The notes under the pieces: model-generated | Seen by the model: only the letters and a program-made list of their open reading frames with translations | The model's database searches: none | Told to the model about the DNA's origin: nothing | Made by a program: the position numbers and the translations under genes | From: a virus | Reading direction: 5' to 3' (one strand) | Virus record (IMG/VR): IMGVR_UViG_3300037010_003016 | Span: 29,729-93,728 of that record | Length of the DNA stretch: 64,000 nt | Shown here: in pieces, positions 38,176 to 46,628 of the stretch | Numbering within the stretch: the stretch's first letter is position 1 | How the letters are laid out: every line of letters begins with the position of its first letter

Positions 38176-38763
38176 ATGATAGTAAATCCAATAGCAATTG
38201 AATCAAATACTAGAGGCGAAAAACAGTATGACTGTTATAGCCGACTATTTAATAAAAATAGAACAGTATTTCTTGTAGGAGAAATAGAAGAAGAACTTGT
38301 TACTTCAGTGATATCTCAGCTGCTTTATCTTGATTCTGTTTCGGACGAGCAAATAACTATGCTTATAAACTCTCCAGGAGGAGTAATTACAGACGGCTTT
38401 TCTCTAGTTGATATTATGAGAACTATTTCTTCTCCTGTTAGAACTGTTTGTATTGGTCAAGCAGCTTCAATGGGAGCTTTCATTCTTTCTTGCGGTACTA
38501 AAGGTCAAAGATACACTTTACCTAATTCTCGTATACTCTTCCATCAACCTTTATCGGGAGTACAAGGACAGGTAACTGATATAGGAATTCACTACAAAGA
38601 AGTTATGTTCCTTAAAGAAAGACTGTATGAAATTCTAAGTGAAAATACAGGACAAAAAAAAGAAGTAATTTATGACAAATTAGAAAGAGACTGTTGGATG
38701 TCTCCAAAAGAAGCTTTAGAATTTGGAGCTATTGATCACATTAAAGAGAAACCGACGAACTGA
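38176..38763 (+). CDS. clpP: ClpP serine protease
   Basis: 195 aa, full ClpP length. Catalytic triad Ser98 (QAASMGAF), His123 (LFHQPL) and Asp172 (ERDCWMS), with spacing as in bacterial ClpP; INSPGGVITDG forms the oxyanion/strand region. ClpP forms tetradecameric barrels fed by ClpX/ClpA, which would be host-supplied as no Clp unfoldase is seen here. It may degrade tmRNA-tagged or host proteins (inference). RBS AAAAGGAAC. Confidence 0.92.
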   Translation: MIVNPIAIESNTRGEKQYDCYSRLFNKNRTVFLVGEIEEELVTSVISQLLYLDSVSDEQITMLINSPGGVITDGFSLVDIMRTISSPVRTVCIGQAASMGAFILSCGTKGQRYTLPNSRILFHQPLSGVQGQVTDIGIHYKEVMFLKERLYEILSENTGQKKEVIYDKLERDCWMSPKEALEFGAIDHIKEKPTN

Positions 38764-38808
38764 TATTAAAATAATTTACAGAATATACTCAAAGGGATGG
38801 TTATTTAA

Positions 38809-38817
38809 AAATAAATA
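38809..38817 (+). promoter_or_regulatory. T4-type late promoter candidate upstream of nrdA
   Basis: AAATAAATA, 33 bp before the nrdA-N start. A late promoter before nrdA would be unexpected, so use is uncertain. Confidence 0.35.
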
Positions 38818-38850
38818 GCCTCCCCATTTTATCTCACGAAAGGAAAAAGA

Positions 38851-39918
38851 ATGAACGAATTTGAAAGAATTATGCTTCAAGAGTCGTATGTGAATCCTGC
38901 AGCAGGAGAAAAACCCGAAGACGTTTACAAAAGAGTTTGTCGCGCTGGAGCCGACAATCCCGAACACGAAAAAAGACTTTATAGCTATTTTGAGCGAAAT
39001 TGGTTTAGAACATCAACACCAATAACAGCGAATCTAGGAAATGAAAGAGGTTTACCTATTTCTTGTTTCGTACAGCAAACTTCAGATTCTCTTAATGATA
39101 TCTTTAACAAATATTATGAGGCTATGGTTCTTGGTGCTGCTGGAGGTGGTATAGGAAATGACTTCTCAGAAGTAAGAGAGGTAGGCGCTAAAACTAAGAA
39201 CGGTAAAACATCAGGTATAATGCCTTTCCTAAAAATAAGCGAGTCTATTGCTCAAGGTATTTCTCAAGGAGGTTTGAGAAGAGCCTCTCAAGCAATTTAT
39301 CTAGATGTACATCATCCTGAAATAGAAGAATTTATAGAAATGAGAACTACAAAAGGTGCTTCTATAGAAAGAAGGATGCCTAAACTACATCACGCAGTAA
39401 AACTTACTGATGAGTTTTTAAATGCTGTCATAAACGGCGAGTCATATAACCTATACTCTAGAAAAGACGGAAGTGTAGTAAAAACTCTAGATGCTTTTGA
39501 CATATTTACAAAAATTCTTACTAAGAGACATCAACACGGCGAACCTTATCTATTCTTTTCGGAAAACGCTAATAAGAATTTGAATGAATTGTATGTGAAA
39601 GCTGGATGGAAAATAACAACTTCACAGTTATGCTTATCTGGCGATTCTATATTAGAAACAGAAGAAGGCTATAAAAAACTAAAAGATATAAAAATAGGCG
39701 ATAAAGTAAAGTCTATGAATACTGAAACAAAAGAAATTTCATTCAAAGAAGTTACTGATTTTGCTATGACTTCGCCTAAAGCTAAAGTAATGAGAATAAC
39801 AGATACTGAATCTGGCAAACAAATCGTTTGTACTCCTGACCATAAAATTTGGACAGAAAACAGAGGTTATGTTATGGCCAAAGATTTGAATGAAACTGAT
39901 GTTCTTAAAATATCTTAA
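38851..39918 (+). CDS. nrdA: Ribonucleotide reductase large subunit, N-terminal part with split-intein N half
   Basis: 355 aa. Residues 1-260 are the N-extein: class I NrdA without an ATP cone, with the redox Cys in GLPISCFVQQ. Residues 261-355 are an intein N-terminal domain: block A CLSGDSILETEEG and block B IVCTPDHKIW (T-x-x-H). The frame then ends at TAA. The partner gene starts 16 bp further on with the intein C-terminal domain. After trans-splicing the junction becomes QL|CNEI, the conserved NrdA motif holding the thiyl-radical cysteine. Confidence 0.9.
   Translation: MNEFERIMLQESYVNPAAGEKPEDVYKRVCRAGADNPEHEKRLYSYFERNWFRTSTPITANLGNERGLPISCFVQQTSDSLNDIFNKYYEAMVLGAAGGGIGNDFSEVREVGAKTKNGKTSGIMPFLKISESIAQGISQGGLRRASQAIYLDVHHPEIEEFIEMRTTKGASIERRMPKLHHAVKLTDEFLNAVINGESYNLYSRKDGSVVKTLDAFDIFTKILTKRHQHGEPYLFFSENANKNLNELYVKAGWKITTSQLCLSGDSILETEEGYKKLKDIKIGDKVKSMNTETKEISFKEVTDFAMTSPKAKVMRITDTESGKQIVCTPDHKIWTENRGYVMAKDLNETDVLKIS
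39631..39915 (+). other. Split intein, N-terminal half (IntN)
   Basis: 95 residues from Cys261 to the stop. Contains splicing blocks A and B, no endonuclease. Confidence 0.88.
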
Positions 39919-39933
39919 TAAGGGAAGAAATAT

Positions 39934-40032
39934 ATGCTCAAAATAGAATTTTTAGAGGAAGAAATTCCTGTTTATGATATAACTGTGGAGGATAACCACA
40001 ATTTTTTCGCTAATGAAATACTAGTTTCAAAC
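39934..40032 (+). other. Split intein, C-terminal half (IntC)
   Basis: 33 residues, ending V-S-N before Cys+1. Its own ATG and ribosome site make this a fractured gene rather than a frameshifted one. Confidence 0.88.
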
Positions 40033-41010
40033 TGCAATGAAATAATGTTGAGAGTAGCAGAAGATTACACTGCTGTATGTTGTTTGGCTTCAGTCAACCT
40101 AGCAAAATACGATGAGTGGAAAGACAACTACCAATTTATAGAAGATATTATGAGACTTCTTGATAATGTAATTGACGATTTTGAAAGAAAAGCTAAATCT
40201 GGAAAATTCGGTGAACCGAGAGGTTTCCAAAACTCTCTTAAATCCGCTCTATATGAAAGATCTGTTGGTCTAGGTCAAATGGGTCTTCACACATATCTCC
40301 AATCTAAAATGATACCTTTCGAGTCAGCTCTTGCTGAAGGTTTCCAAAGAAAGGTTTGTACTTTCTTGAAAGATGCTACTGATAGAGCGTCAAAAGAAAT
40401 AGCTAAAGAAAAAGGCGCTTGTCCTATGTCTATCGAATATGGAGATGGAACTGATAGATTCGTCTGTAAGATGGCTATTGCTCCTACTGGAAGTATTTCT
40501 ATTCTTTGTGACAATGTGTCTCCTGGAATAGATCCTATTATAGCTAACGCTTATATTCACGAAAATAAAACAGGAAAACACGAAATAAGAAATGTCAATC
40601 TTGAAAAGTATATCAAGAAATATGCTGAAGAGAATGGCGAAGATGATAAGTGGATTGAAAAACAGTGGAAAAGAATAATCAAAGACAGAGGTTCTGTTCA
40701 AGGTCTTGAGTGGATGAGTGACGACGCTAAACTTGTATTCAAAACAGCTTACGAAATAGACCAAAGATGGATTATTTCTCACGCTAAAGTAAGACAAGAA
40801 AAAATTGACCAAGGTCAATCCGTAAATCTATTCTTTAATCACGATGTTGATAGAAGTTATCTTGCTTATGTACATTTACAAGCTTGGAAAGCTGGATTAA
40901 AAGGTCTTTACTACTGTAGAAGTCAATCTGCTACTAAAGCTAGCTCAAATTACGAAAGAGAAATAATTCAAGAAATGGACAAATATGAAACTTGTTTGTC
41001 TTGTCAATAA
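39934..41010 (+). CDS. nrdA: Ribonucleotide reductase large subunit, C-terminal part with split-intein C half
   Basis: 358 aa. Residues 1-33 are IntC: block F VYDITVEDNHNFFANEILVS and the terminal Asn33, then Cys34 (+1). Residues 34-358 are the C-extein: CNEIML (catalytic Cys and Glu), VCCLASVNL (second redox Cys), GLYYCRSQ (radical-transfer Tyr pair) and C-terminal CLSCQ. The spliced enzyme would be 585 aa, compact because the ATP cone is missing. RBS GGGAAG lies in the 15-bp spacer. Confidence 0.9.
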   Translation: MLKIEFLEEEIPVYDITVEDNHNFFANEILVSNCNEIMLRVAEDYTAVCCLASVNLAKYDEWKDNYQFIEDIMRLLDNVIDDFERKAKSGKFGEPRGFQNSLKSALYERSVGLGQMGLHTYLQSKMIPFESALAEGFQRKVCTFLKDATDRASKEIAKEKGACPMSIEYGDGTDRFVCKMAIAPTGSISILCDNVSPGIDPIIANAYIHENKTGKHEIRNVNLEKYIKKYAEENGEDDKWIEKQWKRIIKDRGSVQGLEWMSDDAKLVFKTAYEIDQRWIISHAKVRQEKIDQGQSVNLFFNHDVDRSYLAYVHLQAWKAGLKGLYYCRSQSATKASSNYEREIIQEMDKYETCLSCQ

Positions 41011-41025
41011 AAAGGATGGTGTAAA

Positions 41026-42486
41026 ATGTCAAAAAAATATAATTTATTTCATACTGATTCAAAATCATATAAACCATTTCATTATCCAAGCGCTTATGAT
41101 AGATATAAAACTCACGAGGTAGCCCTTCACTGGACTACCGAAGAGATAGACCTTTCAGGCGATATGAAAGACTGGACTACTATTTCTATAGAAGAAAAGC
41201 ACATAATAACAAGTATATTTCAAGGTTTTGTTCAAAATGACACAGAAGTAGGTATGGGATATGATATTCTTATTAGAGCATTTAAACCCAATGAAGTTAA
41301 AATGATGTTGAGAAGCTTCGGAAACAGAGAATCTCTACATCAAGACGCTTATAGTTTGCTTCTTGATACTCTAGGCTTTCCAGAAGAGTTCTATAAAGAA
41401 TACGAGTATATTCCTAGTCTTTCTCTAAAATATGATTATATACATAAAGCAAGAGTTAGACAATTCCATTACTATGTTTCTGAATATGGTATAGAAAAAG
41501 CTGATATAGAATTCAGAAAAGATGTTGCTAGAATGATAGCTGTTTATTCTGGTTTAGTAGAAGGTATATCTTTATTTGCTCAGTTTGCTATACTAGCTTC
41601 TTTCTCTAGAGATGGTAAATTTCCTGGTATGAACAAGGTTTTGTCGTGGAGTATCCTTGATGAAAATTGTATAATAGAAGGTACGGAAGTTCAATTAGAA
41701 GATGGTTCTTGGAAAAAGATAGAAGATCTTCAGCCAGGAGAAAAAATACTCCAATTCGATATGGAAACAGAAGAATATTCTTTTGTAGAACCAACACACT
41801 TTACTAAATCTTGTCCAGATTACTATTATAAATTTGAGTCAGATGATGTCGAACAAATAGTTACTCCTGGTCATAGAATGGTATTTAAAAGAGATGGAAA
41901 AGCACAAGAAGAAATAGCAGAAAAATATGAATTTGTGGAAGGTGATGAATTTATAAAAGGCGGTAGTAGTAAAATAGAAAAAACAAAGCTTGAAAATACA
42001 GATAAAAAAAATTTCTATTGTCCAACTGTTCCAGGAAAAGCTTTTGTTATTAGAAGTAATGGCAAAGTTTCTGTTACTGGAAACTGTCACATCGACGGCA
42101 ACGCTTGGTTATTCAAAACTATAATAAAAGAGAATAGACAAATCTGGAATGATGATTTTAAAAGAGATATTTACGAAGCTGCCAGACAGATTGTAGCTAA
42201 AGAAGAAGATTATATTGATTATGTATTCAAACTAGGAGACTTGAATAATCTTACTAAAGATGAAATGAAACTTTATGTAAGATATATTGCTGATCAAAGA
42301 TTAAAACAATTCGGACTCAAACCGAACTACGGTATCAAAGAAAATCCTCTTCCTTGGATGGAAAATCAGTTGAGTCTGACTACTTACACTAATTTCTTTG
42401 AAAGTACTGTCTCAGAATATTCTTTTGGTACTATGACTGGAAGTTGGGACGAGGCTAAAGAAAAAATGAAAGAACTTTTCTCGTGA
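41026..42486 (+). CDS. nrdB: Ribonucleotide reductase small subunit with mini-intein
   Basis: 486 aa precursor; 347 aa after splicing. Ferritin-like R2 with helices carrying iron ligands (e.g. REDLHQDAY-type E-S-L-H-Q-D in NRESLHQDAYS). Residues 215-353 are a contiguous mini-intein: block A CIIEGTEVQLEDGSWKKI, block B IVTPGHRMVF, blocks F/G FVIRSNGKVSVTGN, then Cys354. The junction is DEN|CHIDG, splitting an E-x-x-H iron-ligand pair. It follows nrdA by 15 bp. Confidence 0.92.
   Translation: MSKKYNLFHTDSKSYKPFHYPSAYDRYKTHEVALHWTTEEIDLSGDMKDWTTISIEEKHIITSIFQGFVQNDTEVGMGYDILIRAFKPNEVKMMLRSFGNRESLHQDAYSLLLDTLGFPEEFYKEYEYIPSLSLKYDYIHKARVRQFHYYVSEYGIEKADIEFRKDVARMIAVYSGLVEGISLFAQFAILASFSRDGKFPGMNKVLSWSILDENCIIEGTEVQLEDGSWKKIEDLQPGEKILQFDMETEEYSFVEPTHFTKSCPDYYYKFESDDVEQIVTPGHRMVFKRDGKAQEEIAEKYEFVEGDEFIKGGSSKIEKTKLENTDKKNFYCPTVPGKAFVIRSNGKVSVTGNCHIDGNAWLFKTIIKENRQIWNDDFKRDIYEAARQIVAKEEDYIDYVFKLGDLNNLTKDEMKLYVRYIADQRLKQFGLKPNYGIKENPLPWMENQLSLTTYTNFFESTVSEYSFGTMTGSWDEAKEKMKELFS
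41668..42084 (+). other. Mini-intein in NrdB (no homing endonuclease)
   Basis: 139 residues with all splicing blocks and no LAGLIDADG or HNH insert. Confidence 0.9.
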
Positions 42487-42494
42487 AAGTTTTT

Positions 42495-42517
42495 TTTAAA
42501 ATAAAATCCGCTATAAT
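42495..42517 (+). promoter_or_regulatory. Middle/early-type promoter (TTTAAA, TATAAT)
   Basis: TTTAAA at 42495 and TATAAT at 42512, upstream of the membrane protein gene. Confidence 0.6.
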
Positions 42518-42538
42518 AAAAATTAAAAAGGAAACAAA

Positions 42539-42922
42539 ATGTTTATTTATCTAATCGGTGTGATTTTCTATATTTTCGGTAGCGGATTTGTTTCTGCTTA
42601 TACAGCTATGTTTTGGGTCTCGTTAGTTGGCTTCAGTATTGTTAGCTTTATTGCTTTTTTGATTCTTGTATTTAGTGGAGCTGCAATAGGCTCTTCTGTC
42701 GGGAATAATAAAGGTTTGTCAACAGTTCTCGGTGCTTTAGGCGGAACGGTGTTACTTCCATTTATTATGGTTTTTGGAATTTTGAAAATTGCTCTTCTTT
42801 GGTATGTAATGTCAAATGTTGCTATTACAGGTATGACAGGTACAACTCTTGTTGCTGCTGTTGCGCACGCTGTCATCACATTGCTTGAATGGATAAAAAC
42901 TATTTTACAACCGAAAGCTTAA
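42539..42922 (+). CDS. Multi-pass membrane protein
   Basis: 127 aa, mostly hydrophobic. At least three, probably four, transmembrane segments; the first includes IYLIGVIFYIFGSGF, and a Gly-rich loop (GSSVGNNKGLSTVLGALGG) sits in the middle. No charged C-terminal tail typical of class I holins, though a holin role cannot be excluded. Function unknown. Confidence 0.55.
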   Translation: MFIYLIGVIFYIFGSGFVSAYTAMFWVSLVGFSIVSFIAFLILVFSGAAIGSSVGNNKGLSTVLGALGGTVLLPFIMVFGILKIALLWYVMSNVAITGMTGTTLVAAVAHAVITLLEWIKTILQPKA

Positions 42923-42925
42923 ATA

Positions 42926-43480
42926 ATGCCAAAAACATTTGTTATATCTGATACACACTTCTTTCACTTTAACTGTATCAGATACAACTCTCGTCCATTC
43001 TCTGATGAGTATGAGATGAACGAGACTATCGCTAAAAATTGGAATTCTGTAGTCTCTCCTGAAGACACGGTAATCCATCTTGGCGACCTTTCTTGTGGGT
43101 TACAAGGCAGAAAGGATTCTTTAAGCGAACTTTGTCGAAGCCTTAACGGTAATATAATTCTTATAAAAGGAAATCACGACCATTTCGACTCTTCATTTTA
43201 TATAAACGAATGTGGTTTTAAGGCTTTCATAAAGTTTATTAAAACTGAAAGAGTATTTTTCTCACATATTCCTGTTGTTGATGAATACGAAGTGTTCGAT
43301 AATAAAGAAGCCTTCCAGCAGTATAAAAAAGAATGGGAAGAATGGAAATCTGGTAAACAAAATCCAATAAACATATTTGGACACGTCCATAACACACATT
43401 TTAAGTCGACTCAGGGTATCTGCGTTTCTGTAGAAAATACGAACTATACTCCGCTCGATTTGTCTACAATTTTAAACTAA
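42926..43480 (+). CDS. Calcineurin-like metallophosphoesterase
   Basis: 184 aa. All five motifs are present: ISDTHFFH, HLGDLS, LIKGNHDH, FFSHIP and FGHVHN. Small phage/bacterial phosphoesterase type; substrate unknown. Starts 3 bp after the membrane protein gene. Confidence 0.8.
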   Translation: MPKTFVISDTHFFHFNCIRYNSRPFSDEYEMNETIAKNWNSVVSPEDTVIHLGDLSCGLQGRKDSLSELCRSLNGNIILIKGNHDHFDSSFYINECGFKAFIKFIKTERVFFSHIPVVDEYEVFDNKEAFQQYKKEWEEWKSGKQNPINIFGHVHNTHFKSTQGICVSVENTNYTPLDLSTILN

Positions 43481-43493
43481 AATAGGATAAAAT
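43471..43493 (+). promoter_or_regulatory. Middle/early-type promoter giving a near-leaderless mRNA
   Basis: TTTAAAC at 43471 and TAAAAT at 43488, start-to-start 17 nt. The next ATG is at 43501, leaving almost no leader. Confidence 0.5.
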
Positions 43494-43500
43494 ACAAGTT

Positions 43501-43908
43501 ATGGAAAAAAGAAATTCGTGGAATGTAATGTCTAGTGCATTTAAAAAAGACTTCTATCCGACAGAAGAAGAAATAAAAGACATTTCTTCTTTTGTCTTTT
43601 GTAGATTTTTATCAAACCATCCTTTTGGTGCTCTTATAGTAAACTTTATTAATGTTTACCCAGAAGTGCCGATTGAAAATCAATATCAACTTGTTAGATA
43701 TTCTATGCCGAAAATTCAGTATTTAAAGTATCCATCAATTAAAAAAATATCTAAGACAGAAGAGTTAGAAAATATAATGGATTATTTTAACTGTTCAGAA
43801 AAAACAGCACTAGAATATTTAGAGTTAATGAGTGATGAAGAAAAGGAAAGGATTATGAAAAAATTCGAGCATCACAGAATAGAAAAAAGAAAGAATAGAA
43901 AGAAATGA
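43501..43908 (+). CDS. Clamp loader small subunit, gp62-like
   Basis: 135 aa. The sequence F-C-R-F-L-S-N-H-P-F-G, a conserved Q-Y-x-L-V-R-Y-S segment, and the C-terminal EELENIMDYFNCSEKTALEY with LELMSDEEKERIMKKF follow the gp62 pattern of T4-superfamily phages. It would partner gp44 (24002), though the genes are 19 kb apart here instead of adjacent as in T4. No ribosome site precedes the ATG. Confidence 0.65.
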   Translation: MEKRNSWNVMSSAFKKDFYPTEEEIKDISSFVFCRFLSNHPFGALIVNFINVYPEVPIENQYQLVRYSMPKIQYLKYPSIKKISKTEELENIMDYFNCSEKTALEYLELMSDEEKERIMKKFEHHRIEKRKNRKK

Positions 43909-44870
43909 TTTTACATATAAGTCATACAGATCTTGATGGTATAGGATGTCAAACTTGTGTAATAGAAACATTTCCAGATGAAGAGGTATCTCTTAGAAAT
44001 ATTTCATATATTCATATAGAACCAACACTTAATATTCTTTCTTCAATAGCAGGAAAGTATTCTAAGGTTTTTATTACTGACTTAATGTTTAAAAACGAAA
44101 AATATTTAATTACTCTACAGGAAATATCTAACAAATATCCTAATGTAGAATTTTATTTTTTCGACCATCATAATTATGATTTTAATATTAAGAAATATCA
44201 AACTAAAAACCTTATAATTTTACATACAAATAAAATGTCAGCTAGTAAAATTACTTTCCTAGCTTGTAAGAAAAAATGGAATCTAGAAAATTCAAAGCTT
44301 GAAAGATTTATAGAACATATAAGTGCTTATGATATCTTCGATAGAGATAGTATTTTCTTTGAAAAAGGATTTAAACTTTTCAGACTTACAACTTGTGAAA
44401 AGTATAGGTTTCAAAACATAGTTAAACTCATTGATGATATGATAGCTTCAGATTATTTACTATTTTCTGAAGAACACGAAGAAATGATAAAAAATAAAAT
44501 CGAAGAAAATAAAAGAACTCTCGAGAAATATAAGAATTCTGGAGGTATAATTTTCGAAAAGAACTGTGTAGCAGCATTTTCAACAAATGAATATATTATA
44601 GATCTAATAAGAGAAGAATATGAAAAAGACTATGATATATTCATTAATATGACTCTTTTTGGAAGAGGCTCTGTAAGATTATCTGATAGTTTAAATACTA
44701 AAGAGTTTGATGTTAAGAGTATACTAGAAGATATTTGTAAAAGAAAAGAATCCTTTAAAGAATTAGATGGTCACGAAAAAGCTTTTGGTATTCTTTTTGA
44801 TAAAAATCACGAGAGCTATAAGAAAGACATTGTATCCATAGTCCAAGAGTTTTTCAAATATTTAAAATAG
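43905..44870 (+). CDS. DHH-family phosphoesterase
   Basis: 321 aa. DHH motifs: SHTDLDGIGCQ, VFITDLMF, FFDHHNYD and HISAYDIFDRD. Members are nanoRNase/pAp phosphatase or cyclic-dinucleotide phosphodiesterases; substrate here is unknown. Could recycle oligoribonucleotides or remove a second-messenger defence signal (inference). ATGA overlap with the gp62-like gene. Confidence 0.75.
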   Translation: MILHISHTDLDGIGCQTCVIETFPDEEVSLRNISYIHIEPTLNILSSIAGKYSKVFITDLMFKNEKYLITLQEISNKYPNVEFYFFDHHNYDFNIKKYQTKNLIILHTNKMSASKITFLACKKKWNLENSKLERFIEHISAYDIFDRDSIFFEKGFKLFRLTTCEKYRFQNIVKLIDDMIASDYLLFSEEHEEMIKNKIEENKRTLEKYKNSGGIIFEKNCVAAFSTNEYIIDLIREEYEKDYDIFINMTLFGRGSVRLSDSLNTKEFDVKSILEDICKRKESFKELDGHEKAFGILFDKNHESYKKDIVSIVQEFFKYLK

Positions 44871-44901
44871 ATTTTTATAAAATATTCCATAAAGGATGTA
44901 C

Positions 44902-46251
44902 ATGGAAGAACAAATTCTACACTCCTTACTTTATTCCCCGGAATATTTCAGTAAGGTATTCACTCATTTAAAGCGAACACATTTTTCTAAAGTCGAAAAC
45001 GCTGAAATTTTTTCGGCTATAAAGTCTTATTTTGAAAGGACAGAAGAATACCCTAGACCAAAAGAAATAGGTCTGTTTATAAAAAATGATCCAAAATACT
45101 CTGAGTCTAGAGATTTTCAAAAAGGCATTCTGAGTCATTTCAAAGAAATATTCGTTGACTCAACTCCTATACATAATTTGCAGTATATGGTTGAAGAAAC
45201 TGAAAAGTTTGTCAAGCTAAAAGAACTACAAGACGCTATTCTTTCTTCGGCTAAAATAATGCAAAAACAGGGTGAGCTTACTCAAATACCTGTTATGATA
45301 GAAGAAGCCCTTAAGATACACTTTGATTCTGATATAGGACACGATTATAATTCTGAAATATCTGAAAGGATCGAGTACTATAATAAAAAGAATTTCGGAT
45401 ATACTTCCGGTATTGGAGAGTTCGATAAGAAACTAGGCGGCTTCCGACCAAAGACTTTAAACATTTTTGCTTCACCATCACACGGAGGTAAATCTGCTCT
45501 TTTGGTCCATACAGCAGCTTCTAACTTATTAAAGAAAAAGAATGTTCTGTATATTACACTAGAAATGTCAGAACTAGAAATATCGAAAAGAATAGATGCT
45601 AATATTCTTAATATAGATCTTTTTGAGTTATCGAAAATAGACAAAACAGTCTTGAAATCGAAATTTGAAGAAGTTAGACCACAACTAGGAAAACTTGTAA
45701 TTAAAGAGTATCCTGCTGGATCTATGGATATTGTGACTCTTAATGGTCTTATAACTGACCTTAAGAACAAAAAGGACTTTGTACCTGATTTAGTTATTAT
45801 AGACTATATAGGCTTGATGAAGTCTTCAAGAGGAAGTTTAGGAACATTCGGTAACACTTATAGCCTTATGAAATCTGTTGCCGAAGAGTGTCACGGATTT
45901 GCTAAGAAACAAAATTTACCAGTTGTGACAGCCGTTCAGTTGAATAGAAGTTCTTACGGCAATATAGATGCAACCGAGGACACCGTTTCAGATTCTCTCG
46001 GTTTTGTTATGACAGCTGACACTCTTACTCTTATGATATCTAACGATGAAATGAGAAAGAATGGACAGATAATTCTATCAATTAGAAAAAATAGGAATAC
46101 AGGCGACCTATCTAAAATATTGATTGGCGTAAACTTTAAACGAATGCAATTCTTCGACGCCGCTGGGACAATAGAAGAAACTTCTCCAGCCGAAAGCACG
46201 CTAATGAAAGACAATGAATTATTTGAAGCGTTCACAAGTCAAAGTTTTTGA
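44902..46251 (+). CDS. Replicative DNA helicase gp41 (DnaB-like)
   Basis: 449 aa from ATG 44902, preceded by AAAGG at good spacing; an in-frame ATG at 44896 is too close to that site. Walker A SPSHGGKSA near residue 191, LYITLEMSELEISKRID, Walker B VIIDYIGLM near residue 298, VVTAVQLNRSS and SIRKNRNTG. Hexameric fork helicase. No intein in this copy. Confidence 0.92.
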   Translation: MEEQILHSLLYSPEYFSKVFTHLKRTHFSKVENAEIFSAIKSYFERTEEYPRPKEIGLFIKNDPKYSESRDFQKGILSHFKEIFVDSTPIHNLQYMVEETEKFVKLKELQDAILSSAKIMQKQGELTQIPVMIEEALKIHFDSDIGHDYNSEISERIEYYNKKNFGYTSGIGEFDKKLGGFRPKTLNIFASPSHGGKSALLVHTAASNLLKKKNVLYITLEMSELEISKRIDANILNIDLFELSKIDKTVLKSKFEEVRPQLGKLVIKEYPAGSMDIVTLNGLITDLKNKKDFVPDLVIIDYIGLMKSSRGSLGTFGNTYSLMKSVAEECHGFAKKQNLPVVTAVQLNRSSYGNIDATEDTVSDSLGFVMTADTLTLMISNDEMRKNGQIILSIRKNRNTGDLSKILIGVNFKRMQFFDAAGTIEETSPAESTLMKDNELFEAFTSQSF

Positions 46252-46303
46252 TATCATCCGAAATAGAAGTTGACTTCAAAATAATTTCTAAAAAACTTTT
46301 TAT

Positions 46304-46326
46304 TTTAAACTTTTTTAGAATATAAT
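46304..46326 (+). promoter_or_regulatory. Middle/early-type promoter (TTTAAAC, TATAAT)
   Basis: TTTAAAC at 46304, TATAAT at 46321. The predicted transcript starts with a hairpin (TAGAAAG...CTTTCTA, 46334-46360), whose loop holds GATAAATA, a possible late promoter. Confidence 0.65.
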
Positions 46327-46377
46327 TTGACTTTAGAAAGTGATAAATAATCGCTTTCTATATAAAAGGAGATAAAA

Positions 46378-46581
46378 ATGAAAAAAGTTCTTGTAAGCCT
46401 TCTTGTTATAGCTGGTCTTGCTTCTGTAGGTTTTGCAGCTGAAGCTAAAAAAGCTGATGAAAACAAAACTGAAAAAGTCGAATCAAAAAAAGCTAAAAAA
46501 GCTGAAGAAAGAAAAGCTAAAAAAGCTGAAGCAAAAAAAGCAGCTGAAGCTAAAAAAGCTGAAGCAAACGCTACAAAATAA
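46378..46581 (+). CDS. Exported Lys/Ala/Glu-repeat small protein
   Basis: 67 aa. Clear Sec signal peptide (MKKVLVSLLVIAGLASVGFA, cleavage predicted near A-A-E). The mature part is nearly only Lys, Ala and Glu with AKKAE/KKAEAKKA repeats, probably one amphipathic helix. Strong AAAGGAG site. It would act in the periplasm; no lipobox, so not a classical o-spanin. Function unknown. The tmRNA region follows directly. Confidence 0.7.
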   Translation: MKKVLVSLLVIAGLASVGFAAEAKKADENKTEKVESKKAKKAEERKAKKAEAKKAAEAKKAEANATK

Positions 46582-46587
46582 AACGAT

Positions 46588-46624
46588 CTAAAGCCGAATA
46601 ATACACCTTTGTGCTAGGCTTTAG
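46588..46624 (+). terminator. 8-bp hairpin after the exported-protein gene
   Basis: CTAAAGCC/GGCTTTAG, 21-nt loop, no U-run; may be an attenuator or the first element of the structured RNA region. Confidence 0.45.
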
Positions 46625-46628
46625 AAAT

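Noticed and set aside
38851-41010. nrdA broken by a nonsense mutation or sequencing error
   Set aside because: The break falls exactly between intein N and C domains, and the downstream part has its own ribosome site and ATG; a split intein explains it better.
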